From Glycine soja (taxonomy: Eukaryota > Streptophyta > Magnoliopsida > Fabales > Fabaceae), in the NCBI RefSeq assembly GCF_004193775.1, contig NC_041016.1, forward strand, positions 39,354,547-39,418,546: a DNA stretch of 64,000 nucleotides. Reading direction: 5' to 3'. The notes below the pieces were generated by a model, which was not told where the DNA came from, searched no databases, and saw only the letters and a list, made by a program, of their open reading frames with translations. This document shows positions 11,735 to 22,140 of this stretch, piece by piece; position 1 is the first letter of the stretch, and each line of letters opens with the position of its first letter. Position numbers and translations under genes: made by a program.

Positions 11735-11925
11735 TTTGATTTGGGATAACAACTTGGACTTGATTTGAATAGCAGATTGGATTTGATTTGGATAAAAGAT
11801 TAGATTTGATTTGGATAATATATTAGATTTGATTTGGATAACAGATTAGATTAGATTTGGATAACAAATTAGATGTAATTTGGATAACAGATAGGATAAC
11901 AGATAAGATAACAGATATGACAAGT
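11735..11925. repeat. Degenerate ~27-bp minisatellite in family B leader
   Basis: Units of the type GATTTGATTTGGATAACAGATTA recur about seven times with drift, fading into shorter GATAACAGATA units at the right end. No coding potential. Confidence 0.7.
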
Positions 11926-12024
11926 AAACTTCAAATGCTCATAACTTTTGCTACGGTTGTCTGTTTGAGGCCTACTATATATCAAAACGCTCAGAATTCA
12001 GAGGAGAACCCCTGGGCAAATCCC

Positions 12025-12269
12025 CGACGTTTGATAAAAAAAAAGAAACAGAAAACAGTTGCAAAAAAAAAGTTTGGAAGAGATTTGGGTGTTTGATCTT
12101 TGAACACAAAATTAAGGTAGTTAGAGGCATTTTTCGGGGATTTGGCCCCACAATTTTCCCAAAAAATGCCTCTAACTGCCTTAATTTTGTGTTCAAAGAT
12201 CAAACACTCAAATCTCTTCCAAACTTTTTTTTGCAACTATTTTTTGTTTCTTTTTTTTTATCAGACGTC
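12025..12269. repeat. ~115-bp-arm inverted repeat in the family B leader
   Basis: Left arm 12025-12139 (GACGTTTGATAAAA...) pairs with right arm ~12155-12269 (...TTTTATCAGACGTC) around a ~15-bp loop near 12147. The arms include AAATTAAGG / CCTTAATTT and GAGGCATTTTT / AAAAATGCCTC. In RNA this would be a very stable stem just downstream of the primer site. Confidence 0.85.
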
Positions 12270-12588
12270 CAACTATTAGATTTCGTTCAATAGGCAATCA
12301 TCATTAGGCAAATTTGACAATTTAGCAATTCGGCAATTAGGTAATTTTTACCCAAACAGAATTCGAATAGGCTGAAACAAAAGTTATGAACACAAGACAT
12401 AATACAATTCGACAGGCACAAACAAAATGCAATACGAAAAAGAAAACAATGACAGAAGACCAAAAAGAATGAAAAACGAAAAAACCAGAAGACAAACGAA
12501 CTTGAACAATAAACAAAAATAAATGAAATTGACAATCAATGAGAACGAAAATAGAACCTGTATCAAGAGTCGAAGCTCTGATACCAGA

Positions 12589-13088
12589 TGATGTGATCCT
12601 GCCTAGGAGCAGATCGCTTGATACAGGCTCGGAGATTTGGATGACGCCACATCCGGTGAAGGAAGATAAGTCAAGGTAGACGCCACAAGGATTACCTTGA
12701 TAAGTCTGAGATTGGTTCAACAAGGAACCTAGAGAGAAGCTCTCAACAAATTTTATGAAAATGCCAAAAGTCCCCTTTATTGAAAACAAAAAACCAATAC
12801 TTATAGTGTATCTAAACAAAAAGATAAAAATAGACATGGGCCTTCTAAACAGTTTGGGCCAAAATTACAATAAATAAAAATTATAACTAAAAACATATTT
12901 AACTTGGGCCTTCAGCAACAATTAATAGTCTTGGTAGTGCCTCTGCCTCTAGGCCTTCAATCGTCATCAATGACAGCTATACAAATGACCCGCCTTGTCT
13001 CTATGACTGTGTTGGGCCTGTTTAAGTCTGCCTCTGGTCATGGGCCCTTCAAGTGCTTCATGGTCCTTGCCCTTAGTTGTGTCCTCAT
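12589..13088 (-). repeat. 5' LTR of family B element (500 bp)
   Basis: Minus orientation. It ends GGATCACATCA beside the primer site at 12575-12586 and begins ATGAGGACACAACTAAGGGC at the Ogre junction (the LTR at 63408 begins TGATGAGG). The LTR start encodes an EDTTKGKDHEALEGPMTRGR tail, parallel to family A. A TATAGTG-type TATA element lies near 12798 (rc). Confidence 0.82.
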
Positions 13089-13586
13089 AAGGATTGGCAC
13101 GAAATGCTCCCTTTCGCACTGCATGGTTATCGAACCTCGGTACGCACATCAATCGGGGCAATGCTGTTTTCATTGGTGTACGAAATGGAAGTTGTGCTGC
13201 CATTTGAGGTGGAAGTCCTTTCTTTTAGGATTCTGGCAGAGTCCGGGTTGGAAGAATCGGAGTGGGCCCAAGCACGCTTTGATCAGCTCAATCTTATAGA
13301 AGGCAAGCGTCTGGAAGCTATGAGCCACGAGCATCTGTACCAGAGGTGGGTGAAGAATTCTTTTGACAAGAAAGTACGCCCACGCAAATTCAACGAGGGG
13401 GACCTTGTTCTGAAGAAAGTATCCCCAGCCCTAAAGGACAATAGGGGAAAGTGGGCTCCAAACTATGAAGGGCCTTTCATCGTGAAATGTGCATTCTCCG
13501 GAGGAGCACTGGTGCTCGCCAACATGGATGATGAAGAATTGCCTTCACTTGTGAACGCCGATATCGTCAAGCGATACTATGCTTAG
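13089..13586 (+). pseudogene. Ogre/Tat integrase C-terminal fragment
   Basis: The plus-strand frame after the junction reads KDWHEMLPFALHGYRTSVRTS, then a SLVYEMEVVLP motif, the ESEWAQARFDQLNLIEGKRL helix, FNEGDLVLKKVSP and a GPF-type module ending NADIVKRYYA and TAG. It is homologous to the minus-strand Ogre integrase at 32055-32537. The 5' part lies outside the window, left of element B, which inserted here. One frame is open to the natural stop at 13586. Alone it has no function. Confidence 0.85.
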
Positions 13587-13961
13587 CACTCGGGGCAGCT
13601 AGGAGAGTCACTACGTGATCATACTCTGGGGTTCCCCCAAAGGTCTCCTGTCCTTTGTAACTTTGATAACAAACATCTAATGAACATCGGATTGATGATT
13701 TGCATTTCAACGCTTGTGCTGTGTCTGTTATTGCTTTAAGATGTGTATTCTCTTTTTATGGTCCGAGCCATCTCACTCAATCTATAGGGGTGCCGCAAGC
13801 ATTTAAGTAAAATTGAACATAACAGACGTTTGTTTGAGTTATTGCACTTGAACTGCCCATGCATACGCATTCATATGCATATTTTTATCTCGTGAGTCGA
13901 AGGACAGGGGAAGATTTGTTTCGAGTGATGGTCAATACTGCACCAGATTCAAGACAAAGAT

Positions 13962-15116
13962 AAACCAAGTTAAGTGGTAGCATAGTCATGTTTTACTGCG
14001 TGGTGTCATTTCCTGTTTTCAGAAGACTTAGAGACGGGTACGGGCAGACGCTAGGCCCGTGATCAACAAATCATCATCCCGCGTCCGGCTCAAGACGTTA
14101 AAGAAGCGCTACTAGGAGACAACCTAGTACCTTTTATATTTCTGCTTGTTATTTATTCATCTATTTTCTTAAGTTATAGTTGATTATTCCTAGTTTGTTC
14201 TTAATCCTAGGGTCTAAAATAAACAAGCGCGAACCAGGAGGGTGGTCAAATTTTGCAAAAAAAAAAAAGTTATAGAGTTAGCTCACCTGGGCGAGCTGAG
14301 CTCGCCTGGGCAAGAACCCTCTATACAAAAATATAAAAAAAGGGGCTGGGGTGAAGTTTCATTCACCCCAAAACCTTCCCCAACATTCAAGAAACGTAGG
14401 AGCCTGCGGAAATCACGATTTTCCAGCCCTAAGTCACCATTTCTTGCATTTTTGGTTCCATTTGGCATCGTTGTTCACTCCCGACAAGTAAGTACATCAT
14501 TCTTTGGTTCTCTAGCTTTCCTTTTATGCATTTTAGAGCTTAAAAATGCATAAAAGGAAAGCTAGAGAACCAAAGAATGATGTACTTACTTGTCGGGAGT
14601 GAACAACGATGCCAAATGGAACCAAAAATGCAAGAAATGGTGACTTAGGGCTGGAAAATCGTGATTTCCGCAGGCTCCTACGTTTCTTGAATGTTGGGGA
14701 AGGTTTTGGGGTGAATGAAACTTCACCCCAACCCCTTTTTTTATATTTTCGTATAGAGGGTTCTTGCCCAGGCGAGCTCAGCTCGCCCAGGTGAGCTAAC
14801 TCTATAACGTTTTTTTTTTTGCAAAATTTGACCACCCTCCTGGTTCGCGCTTGTTTATTTTAGACCCTAGGATTAAGAACAAACTAGGAATAATCAACTA
14901 TAACTTAAGAAAATAGATGAATAAATAACAAGCAGAAATATAAAAGGTACTAGGCTGTCTCCTAGTAGCGCTTCTTTAACGTCTTGAGCCGGACGCGGGA
15001 TGATGATTTGTTGATCACGGGCCTAGCGTCTGCCCGTACCCGTCTCTAAGTCTTCTGAAAACAGGAAATGACACCACGCAGTAAAACATGACTATGCTAC
15101 CACTTAACTTGGTTTA
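13962..15116. repeat. Large near-perfect palindrome in Ogre 3' region
   Basis: Arms of ~575 bp, 13962-14535 and 14541-15116, with a centre near 14538 (loop of about five bases, TTTTA-GAGCT-TAAAA). The left arm is the normal Ogre 3' untranslated sequence that follows integrase (13587-14538). The right arm is an inverted copy. By eye only a handful of differences and a ~2-bp indel separate them. Both arms carry the GCCCAGGCGAGC motif also seen in the Ogre 3' region at 31390-31410. Sequence 13587-13961 before the palindrome is the same untranslated region and encodes nothing. Confidence 0.9.
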
Positions 15117-15129
15117 CTGACACAGGTGA

Positions 15130-15735
15130 GTGTACACATGGCTCAGCTGATTTCTGATGCCATTTATCAGTTTGTAGGGATGGCACCTAAGAGACATTCT
15201 ATGGACCCGGAGAGGTCCAACAGGGACCTGGGGTTCCCAGCTTTGATCACGGGCCTCTTCTAGTTCTACGGAGTGCCTGTCGCCGCCAACAAGGTCATTC
15301 AGCCTCCCATTACCAGAGCCTTCATCGAGAAGTATTGCATCCCCAGGCAGGCGCAGGGCTAGGCATCGTAGCTGCCTGAGGAGGATCAGTAGCCAGCGGC
15401 AGATGCGCCACTGCCGCCACGAGAGGAGGCACCGTCTCTAAGGACCCTCTCTGATCGCCTGGACAGGTATATGCGTCACGTGATTAGACAGTAGGCAGCT
15501 AATCACTGAGGGCAGGGGCGGCTGAACGAGACATTCTATCATTACAACCTGCACCAACAAAGTCAGGACCCCAGTCCTTTCCCTTGGCCCACTCCCGAGA
15601 AGTTCAAGGCCACTGTGGCCTGGCCTGGGTACAAGACCGAGTTTGAGATGTAGGCAGGGCCCGTAGGGACCTCTGGAGGTGGGGACAAAGCCCAGGATGA
15701 TTAGGACATGGCCGACTTGATAGACTTCCTCCTCT
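15130..15735 (+). pseudogene. Decayed transposon-associated ORF with many TAG stops
   Basis: One frame reads MAQLISDAIYQFVGMAPKRH, DLGFPALITGLF-stop-FYGVPVAANKVIQPP, RAFIEKYCIPRQAQG, then a Pro/Glu-rich part, LSDRLDRYMRHVIRQ, and ends near DMADLIDFLL. At least six in-frame TAG or TGA codons interrupt it. Several lie where Gln is plausible, which fits C-to-T decay in CAG. I believe it resembles the 'putative plant transposon protein' domain common in legume repeats, but that was not searched. It lies just right of the Ogre palindrome. Confidence 0.6.
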
Positions 15736-17439
15736 AAGAAGGGCAGGGACTTGACATTATTGTTTTTGTTTATTTCGTGGTTTCCGTGTGATGTGACATT
15801 ATTGTTGTTGTTTATCTTGTTATTTTTGTGTGATTTGACATTATTTTCTACTAGTTATTATGTCCATTATGATTAAACCGAACATGTCGTTATCGCTTTC
15901 AGTTGTCAGTCGCTCATTGTGAGTAGTTTACCGCTTCTAGCATGTTGTCATTTGACTTTGCGATGATTTTTTCTAAAACGCCAAAAAAAACGTAGGTCTT
16001 GTGTACTTTCAGTCGCACGCCTTTTTTTCAATAAAATGTAATTTCGGATGCCAACTGTGCCCGCTTTGCAGATTGTTTCTAATCCTTTGGCCTAAGGAAC
16101 TTGATTGAAAGGAATAGCTAAAAAGAAAGAAAAAAAAACAAACAAAGAAAAAATAAATAATTAATCAAATGACCAAAAGGAAAAGAAAGGCCAATGAGCT
16201 TTTGAAAAGAAATAACTGTCAGTTTTTCTTTGGAAAATTTTCACTGGTCAGAACACAAGCGGTTTTTTGAAAAAAAATGTGTGTGTACACTTGAAGGGTG
16301 AGTGCTGTGGAAGTTTTCCCGAATGCCTAAACGGACTCGGATGAATGCATAAATTGATAAAAGAGCATCTTTTGGAAACACTGGGTCGATTTAAATGGAA
16401 AAATAAATCCTAAGCCTTAGTGTCACATGACCACAAACTTGATGTTTGAGTGTCCACATGGGTGCATGCATGATCAGTTTTGCATAAATTTCTAAATCGT
16501 CATTGTTGCATGCGTATCATGGAAATATTGTGGGGCATTCCCTTATCCCTGAACCGCTTGTCGAACAAATATCCCTGACATACATCCTGTCCGGCCTTCT
16601 ACAAGCCTTTAGAGCCAAAACCTCAACTCATTGGCAATAAACCTCGACCTAGGATAAGAATTTTTACCCTTACCCTCGAAAGAAGGAACAAAAGGATCTC
16701 CCAAGAAAGAAGATCCATTCAATGTTAAGCTGCAAATGTTCTTCAAAAGAAAAAGAAAGTTCTCGGTCAAAGATCGGAAGAAAGCAAAAGAAAAAGAAAA
16801 TCCCCGATCAAAGATCGGAAGAAAACAAAAGAAAATATACATAAAGGTCTTCGGACTAGGCAATATCTGAATAACATACAGGATTGTCACAAGCAAGAAA
16901 GAAAAGAAAGGAAACCATGGATTGCGACACATGAAGCGGTCCCCTTCTTGATTACCAACCAAAGTCTTTTGTGACGGTGACTCTTTCACCCCACGCTAAG
17001 CAAAAACAGAAAAGGAAAAGGCCGAAATACCTAGAGCCAAGTTTCCCACCAAAGATAGTTTCCTGAAAATTTCCTATTGATCCATGATTACGCATGTTAT
17101 CTTTGGTTTGATAGGAAATGATTTGCAAAGTCAAGTCATGACATATCTATAGTTCGGAATTAGGATGAAACACTTGCATGTGTGAGATTTATACACTTTG
17201 AGTAGTTTTCCTCTATTTTCGGTTGGACCCAGTGTTTCTTCTAAATGATCATTTAGAAACGAAATGCTAATATCCTAAATCTCATTTGTGATTATGAGAA
17301 AATTTTATCAGCATGCTTTCCTTCCCCAATAGACACATTGTTTTTCTTCGAAATATATGTTGCTCTGATCGGTTGGAAGTTTGTTTCTTTGCTAAAGCGT
17401 GTTCACATTTTAGTGAAAGAACACCGAGACTACTTTAGT
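15736..17439. other. Noncoding Ogre-associated spacer
   Basis: AT-rich sequence with A and T homopolymers and pieces typical of Ogre-type noncoding regions. The short ORFs (16609-16989, 16952-17134) show no recognisable domain, so I do not call genes. At 16740-16815 a CGGTCAAAGATCGGAAGAAA motif is repeated twice, about 60 bp apart. Confidence 0.55.
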
Positions 17440-18240
17440 CTCCCTTCGTCATCCAGAGACGGCAAGTTCGATGACGTGCAGAGACCAATATGGTCATCCG
17501 CTCCCTTTGTTGAAGACTCGATGTCTATCGACCGAGACTACTTTAGTCTGCCTTCGTCGTCCAGAGACAGCAAGCCCGATGATGCGCAGAGACCAATATG
17601 GTCATCCGCACCCTTTTCATCATCTAGAGACGATTAAATTCGATGGCATGCGGAGACAAATCATGGTCATCCTCACCCTTTTCGTCATCCAGAGACGATT
17701 AAGTCTGATGGCACGCAGAGACAAATCATGGTCATCCTCACCCATTTCGTCATCCAGAGACGATCAAGTTCGATGGCACATGGAGACAAATCATGGTCAT
17801 TCACACCCTTTTCGTCATCCAGAGACAATCAAGTCCGATGGCACACAGAGACAAATCATGATCATCTGCACCCTTTTTGTCATCCAGAGACAATCAAGTC
17901 TGATGGCATGCAGAGACAAATCATGGTCATCCATACCCTTTCCGCTATCCAGAGACAATCAGGTTTGATAGGACGCAAAGACCATTATAGTCGTCTGCAC
18001 CTTAGTTGAAGACTCAACGTCTATCGATCGAGACTACTAAAGTCTCCCCCTTCATCAACCAGAGGCAAGTGGGCCCGTTGACACACAGAGACCACTATAG
18101 TCATCTACACCTTTGTTGAAGACTCAGTGTCTATCGACCGAGACTACTAAAGTCTCTCCCTTTGTCAACCAGAGGCAAGCGAGCCCGTTGACATGCGGAG
18201 ACCAAGTAAAGTCGTTTGCTCTCTTTTTGGTCGAAGAATC
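17440..18240 (+). repeat. 65-bp tandem repeat array with flanking longer units
   Basis: The phrase CATCCAGAGAC and its variants recur at 17621, 17686, 17751, 17816, 17881 and 17946, exactly 65 bp apart. Flanking units at ~17450-17560 and 18000-18240 are longer and contain GAGACTAC..AAAGTCTC and TGAAGACTCA..GTCTATCGA. Chance open frames cross it. It is probably part of the 3' region of a Tat-type element, or of the following LTR. Confidence 0.85.
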
Positions 18241-18249
18241 AACATCTAT

Positions 18250-18809
18250 CGATCGAGAGGGGTGCGTGTAGCCAAGCTCTAGCTTCTCTAAGAATCTTCT
18301 CAAGGAAGCTTCTCAAGGAGGTGAGCTTAGTTATTAGAGAGGTGTGTGTAGCTAAGCTCTAGCTTCTCAAGGAATCTTCTCAAAGAAGCTTCTCAAGAGA
18401 GTTTCTCAAGGAAGCTTCTCAAAGAAGTTTCTCAAGGAAGCTACCTAGGCTATAAATAGAAGCATGTGTAACACTTGTTGTAACTTTTATGAATGAGTCT
18501 TGTGAGACACAACTCAAAGTTCAACTTCTCTCCCCCTTTTCCTCCTTCAATTTCGTGCTCCCCCCTTTCTCTTTCTCTCTCTCTTTCTTTTCCTCCATTG
18601 AAACATCCTCTCCAAGCTTCTTATCCAAGGCACATTCTTGGTGGCGAAGCTCCTTCTTCCATGGCTTATTCCCTAGTGGATGGCGCCTCCTCTCACCTCT
18701 TCTCCTTTATCTTCCGCTGCATCTCCATGGTGGAAAATCACCATTGAAGGACCTCATTGAAGCTCAAAGATCCAGCCTCCATAGAAGCTTCACAAGCAAG
18801 CTTCCTTCA
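18250..18809 (+). repeat. 5' LTR (element C, gypsy); left boundary uncertain
   Basis: The right end is fixed by CTTCCTTCA followed by AG and the primer site at 18812. A TATA box (TATAAATAG, 18451-18459) is followed by a typical leader. Upstream is a direct repeat of GTAGC(C/T)AAGCTCTAGCTTCTC (18268 and 18348) and a run of GAAGCTTCTCAAG units. I could not fix the left TG end; it may be near 18261 or may include the 65-bp array. Confidence 0.65.
18451..18459 (+). promoter_or_regulatory. TATA box of element C LTR
   Basis: TATAAATAG lies ~350 bp before the LTR end, preceded by six GAANNTTC pairs (starts 18292, 18305, 18372, 18385, 18411, 18424). Confidence 0.65.
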
Positions 18810-18811
18810 AG

Positions 18812-18824
18812 TGGTAATCAGAGC
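18812..18824 (+). other. Primer-binding site of element C
   Basis: TGGTAATCAGAGC, an initiator-Met tRNA-type site with one inserted A, two bases after the LTR end. Confidence 0.75.
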
Positions 18825-20715
18825 ACAAGAGCTTCAAGTAGGTACTCCTTAAACCTCCATTAATTTTCAGCTTTACCTTCTCCTTCATTGTTGTTTCTTC
18901 ATTTTTATCCATGTATCTCCTCACATGTCTTGTGCTAAATGTTGTTAACATGATTCTTTAGAATTTCCACCGATTAATCTTGCTATAGAAGCTAGATTTG
19001 ATTTTCTATGGTTCAAATTTCTTGTTCATGTTCTTGAACCATGAGTTGTGTTGAGTTTAGGATCCTTTGAGTTTTGTCTTGCTATTTTTTGTGGCTGAAA
19101 CCTAAACCATAAAATTCTTACAAAAACATTAAAGTAGAAGAAAACCTCAAAAATATAGAGTGACTTGTTCACCTATTGTAGTTTTGTCATAGAAGTCATG
19201 TCTAGTCATGAAACTTGTCACATAAGATTTCTTATGTTGTGCTGAATTTTATTTTTCTTGTTTCTTTGTCTAACTCATTTGTTCATGAGTGTATGAAATT
19301 ATTTTAGCCTATTATTTGATTTGAGTCAAATCTTGCATGTTAATTAGTCCTTAACATGTTCATGCAAAATTCTTAGGGAGTCTTTAATTGTCCTTTTCTT
19401 GAACTTTTAGGTTTCCTTGTGATTGTGTCTATTGTGAATTTGAGTTTTGGTGAATGAATTGCTGGCTGAAATTTTTATCCTAAGTGAATATTCAACTCCT
19501 AAAACTGTGGTAAACAATCCAAGTGAGTTCAAAATACACAGGAAGGTTGAAAGTAAGCCCAAAGCAATCAATATTCCATGCTAAAAAAAAATCGAAGTCT
19601 GAAATCGCTAGTGCTGGCAGCTTGGACATACGAACTTGTAAAAATTACTGAGAATTAGTCACTGCGAATTTTGAGCTGACATTTTTATTGACTTTTCTAG
19701 ACATCTGGAAAAAATTTAGAAAAAAAGAACCAAGTGATTTGGATAAAATTAAAAAATACGAAAAATCACACAAGTTGGCAGAAAAATCAGTATCCAGAAA
19801 AAAAAAGGTGAAAGGGAAGTGTGCTTGTTGTTTTGGCTCAAAATTTATTCTATAATTGGTGCCTATTTTATATGAATCTTAGTTATGAAATTTTAATTTA
19901 AAATTAGTGTGAAAACAAGTGCCAAAGATAGAGGTTTGTTGAGTCTTTTTTGAGTTTGTTTTACTTTACTCTAGAGCCATTCTAAGTTTCTCTTTGAGTC
20001 CTAACTTGATTTTATGTCCTTTTCATTGCTTTAATTGTTGAATAATCCTTGAAAAATTGTCTTGTTAAAACTCCATTGGTTTATCTTTCATTTCATTTTT
20101 TTGGTCTTGGTTATTGCTTGTCTCTTTGTTTCGTTGTTTGTGAGTTGCCATATAGGGGAATTGGAAAGGAGGATTGATGCCATCCCTTGAAGAATTTGAG
20201 TCAAGAAGCAAGGGGCTAACCACCTTAAGAGCTATTGGACTAAGAAACACTCCAAATTGAGTGAATCACCAAATAGAGAACAACCACCAAAATTAAGGAC
20301 CTTTTTGTAATTTTGTAATTAACAATTTACTTACCTTTATTGCTTTCAAATTTTGTAACAAAAGGCCTTTCATTGGAAGTAAGTTGGGAGCCTCCAATAG
20401 GTCACCCTACTTCCATTTGTGTGTAATAATTTTAGGCAATTTTCCCTTAGGATTGTGAGTGTTTTGTTGGGAACCTTAAATGTGGTCATTCAAACACATT
20501 TAGGATTCACCTAGTTTACATTTCTTGCTTACTTTCATAGCTTATTTCCTTTACCTTCCATTGTCAAACCGCCTAGATAGCTTGCCTTTTACCAATTAGT
20601 TTTTACCTTCTTTCACACCTCTTTTGGTGTTTATTTTGGCTAGTTTCAACCGTAGTTTCTTTTACCTTTTGTTTTGAAACCCCTAACAAGAAAGAACCAT
20701 AACTTAGGAACCAAC
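18825..20715 (+). other. Long noncoding leader of element C
   Basis: 1.9 kb of AT-rich sequence between the primer site and gag start, with no long open frame on either strand. Such long leaders are usual in several plant gypsy lineages. Confidence 0.6.
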
Positions 20716-21015
20716 ATGAGTCTTCATTCTTCATCTAGTGTTAATGGAGAGGGTTCTACTCCTAAGGGCCGCTTGTATAAGATATTAGATGAGTTGAGAT
20801 CCCTTAAGTTGAGGAAAGAAAAATAAGAGAGAAAAGAAAAAGGAAAAGAAAGAGTGGAAGAAATAAGTCAAGATGAAAGAAAGATAATAAGAGAGGAAGA
20901 AAGAAGAAAAATAATGAAAGAAATGAAAAGAGAAAAACATGCCTCCTATAGTAGTCATAACTCTTGTAAGAGCCTAAGTGAAGAACTTCGTGACTATTAC
21001 AAAGGAAGGCATAGG
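20716..21015 (+). pseudogene. Element C gag N-terminus, truncated
   Basis: ATG at 20716 opens MSLHSSSSVNGEGSTPKG, then RLYKILDELRSLKLRKEK and an in-frame TAA (20824-20826). A very Lys/Glu/Arg-rich stretch follows, and then SYSSHNSCKSLSEELRDYYK. It stops abruptly at the LTR border 21016. The charged N-terminus and position suggest gag; the rest of the element is absent. Confidence 0.55.
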
Positions 21016-22140
21016 TGATATGAACCTTCATTGTGCAAAGGCTGACTTAGGATTGTCTAGGACTAAACCTTGATGAAAAATGTGGAAATTGATTAAGGAA
21101 AGGATGGAAAATAAGGTGGTTAATTTCGTGGGTCTTAATAAGGTGGTTCTTGGCATAAAATGGAATAATGAGATGAAAAAACGTAGGTTAAGTAGTGGCT
21201 GGACAGAAATATAGAAATGACAATAACTCAAGCTACAGGGCTCCAAATGAGGTGATTCCAAAACGAGGTGAAAGGTCTCGTTTTGAAATTCAATTTAGGC
21301 TCAAGAATCACTTAATTTGAGTGCGTAAAATGGGAGTTATGGCCACGAGATAATTCTAGGCAGAAGTGGATTTTCTGGAATTGTGGTTTGAAAGAACAAG
21401 GTTGAAGATGAAAGGAAGGAAATAATCACTCTTTCCGGCAAGGGCAACACACAAAGGTTGTGAAAGTCCTTTGATACAGCCAGGGTGTTCTTGAATCACT
21501 CAAGAACTTAGGAGAATCACTCTCACTAAGATAAAAGAGATAAACTCTAATTTTATGAATAAAACTCAACTTGTGTTTATTGATAAAATGGTTCAGCTTA
21601 TATAGAAGCATTACATCAGATTTTAGTAATGATCCACTAACCTAGAATTAAAAGAACTTAATGCCAATAACCTAGGGAATTAAAAGAACTTAATGGCTGA
21701 GTGTAACTGAAATTGTGGCAACCAAAAGTCACCCCCAACAGCCATCAAGTCAGCCACCATTTGGTCTTCCAAAAGGCTTATGCCTAGGTTGCCAATTGGG
21801 CCATTATTACAACTTGAACTAAACCTAACTAATGCCCTTTTAGTTGATTAACCCAAAACATATTTTTGGTCAGCCAACTTTACAAGGATTGGGCCATTAT
21901 TTAGACAAACTAAACACTCTAAAATTGAGACAAAGTGGTGCCAGTTAGTCCTCCTCCATTTGGGCCATGATACAACTCACAACCTTGGACTTTTCTCCTT
22001 GAAACTTGGGCTTGTATTCAAATAGTATGGACAACACTTGTTGAAGAGCTTCCTTGGCTTTCCTTGCTCTAGCCCTTATCATGGGTCCTCCAAGTCCTTC
22101 AAGTGGATCCTTGCCCTTGCTCTTGGTCATGTCCTCATCA
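21016..22140 (-). repeat. Family A solo LTR without target duplication
   Basis: Full length, 1125 bp, with both termini (TGATATGAACC.. and ..CCTCATCA). Left flank ATAGG and right flank ATTTC do not match. The left flank is element C and the right flank is an unrelated Ogre LTR. It includes the LTR-encoded tail (21945-22140). This is best read as the product of recombination between LTRs of two insertions. Confidence 0.88.

Larger units (their letters stand above)
11482..12588 (-). other. Family B leader and primer-binding site
   Basis: Noncoding leader of ~1.1 kb between the 5' LTR and gag. The primer site is 12575-12586, reading TGGTATCAGAGC on the minus strand. It is a perfect initiator-Met tRNA match, two bases inside the LTR. 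The leader also holds a purine-rich minisatellite (11735-11925) and a long hairpin (12025-12269), listed separately. Confidence 0.85.
1..13088 (-). mobile_element. Outer CRM-like Ty3/gypsy element (family B), 5' part, interrupted
   Basis: Read on the minus strand the order is 5' LTR (12589-13088), primer site, leader, gag, protease and RT, then a break at 8821, and RNase H and integrase from 1558 to the window edge. The 3' LTR lies before base 1. The break is the insertion of family A element 1559-8821, which duplicated ACAAA (1554-1558 and 8822-8826). Rejoining the flanks continues the RT-RNase H reading frame. The element itself sits in an Ogre integrase gene whose right half resumes at 13089. 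CRM-like assignment rests on the FHGL..FYRRF RT-RNase H linker, absence of a chromodomain and the LTR-encoded PMTRGR tail. This is family knowledge by recall. Confidence 0.85.

Noticed and set aside
12575..12586. tRNA-like fragment
   Set aside because: Only the 12-base primer complement; no tRNA gene structure. The same applies to 18812, 22838, 41917 and 49283.
12337..12837. 166-codon minus-strand ORF across the family B LTR/leader border
   Set aside because: It spans LTR, primer site and leader; composition follows AT-rich DNA and no domain is visible.
16609..16989. 126-codon minus-strand ORF, hydrophobic, possible small membrane protein
   Set aside because: Phe/Leu/Ser-rich translation of AT-rich purine runs in an Ogre-type spacer; no start context or relative seen.
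17471..17968. 165-codon ORF with repeated peptide units
   Set aside because: It is the translation of the 65-bp tandem repeat; 65 is not a multiple of three, so the repeated peptide changes frame.
18489..18863. 124-codon ORF over the end of the element C LTR and primer site
   Set aside because: It crosses the LTR end and primer site and is CT-rich leader sequence.
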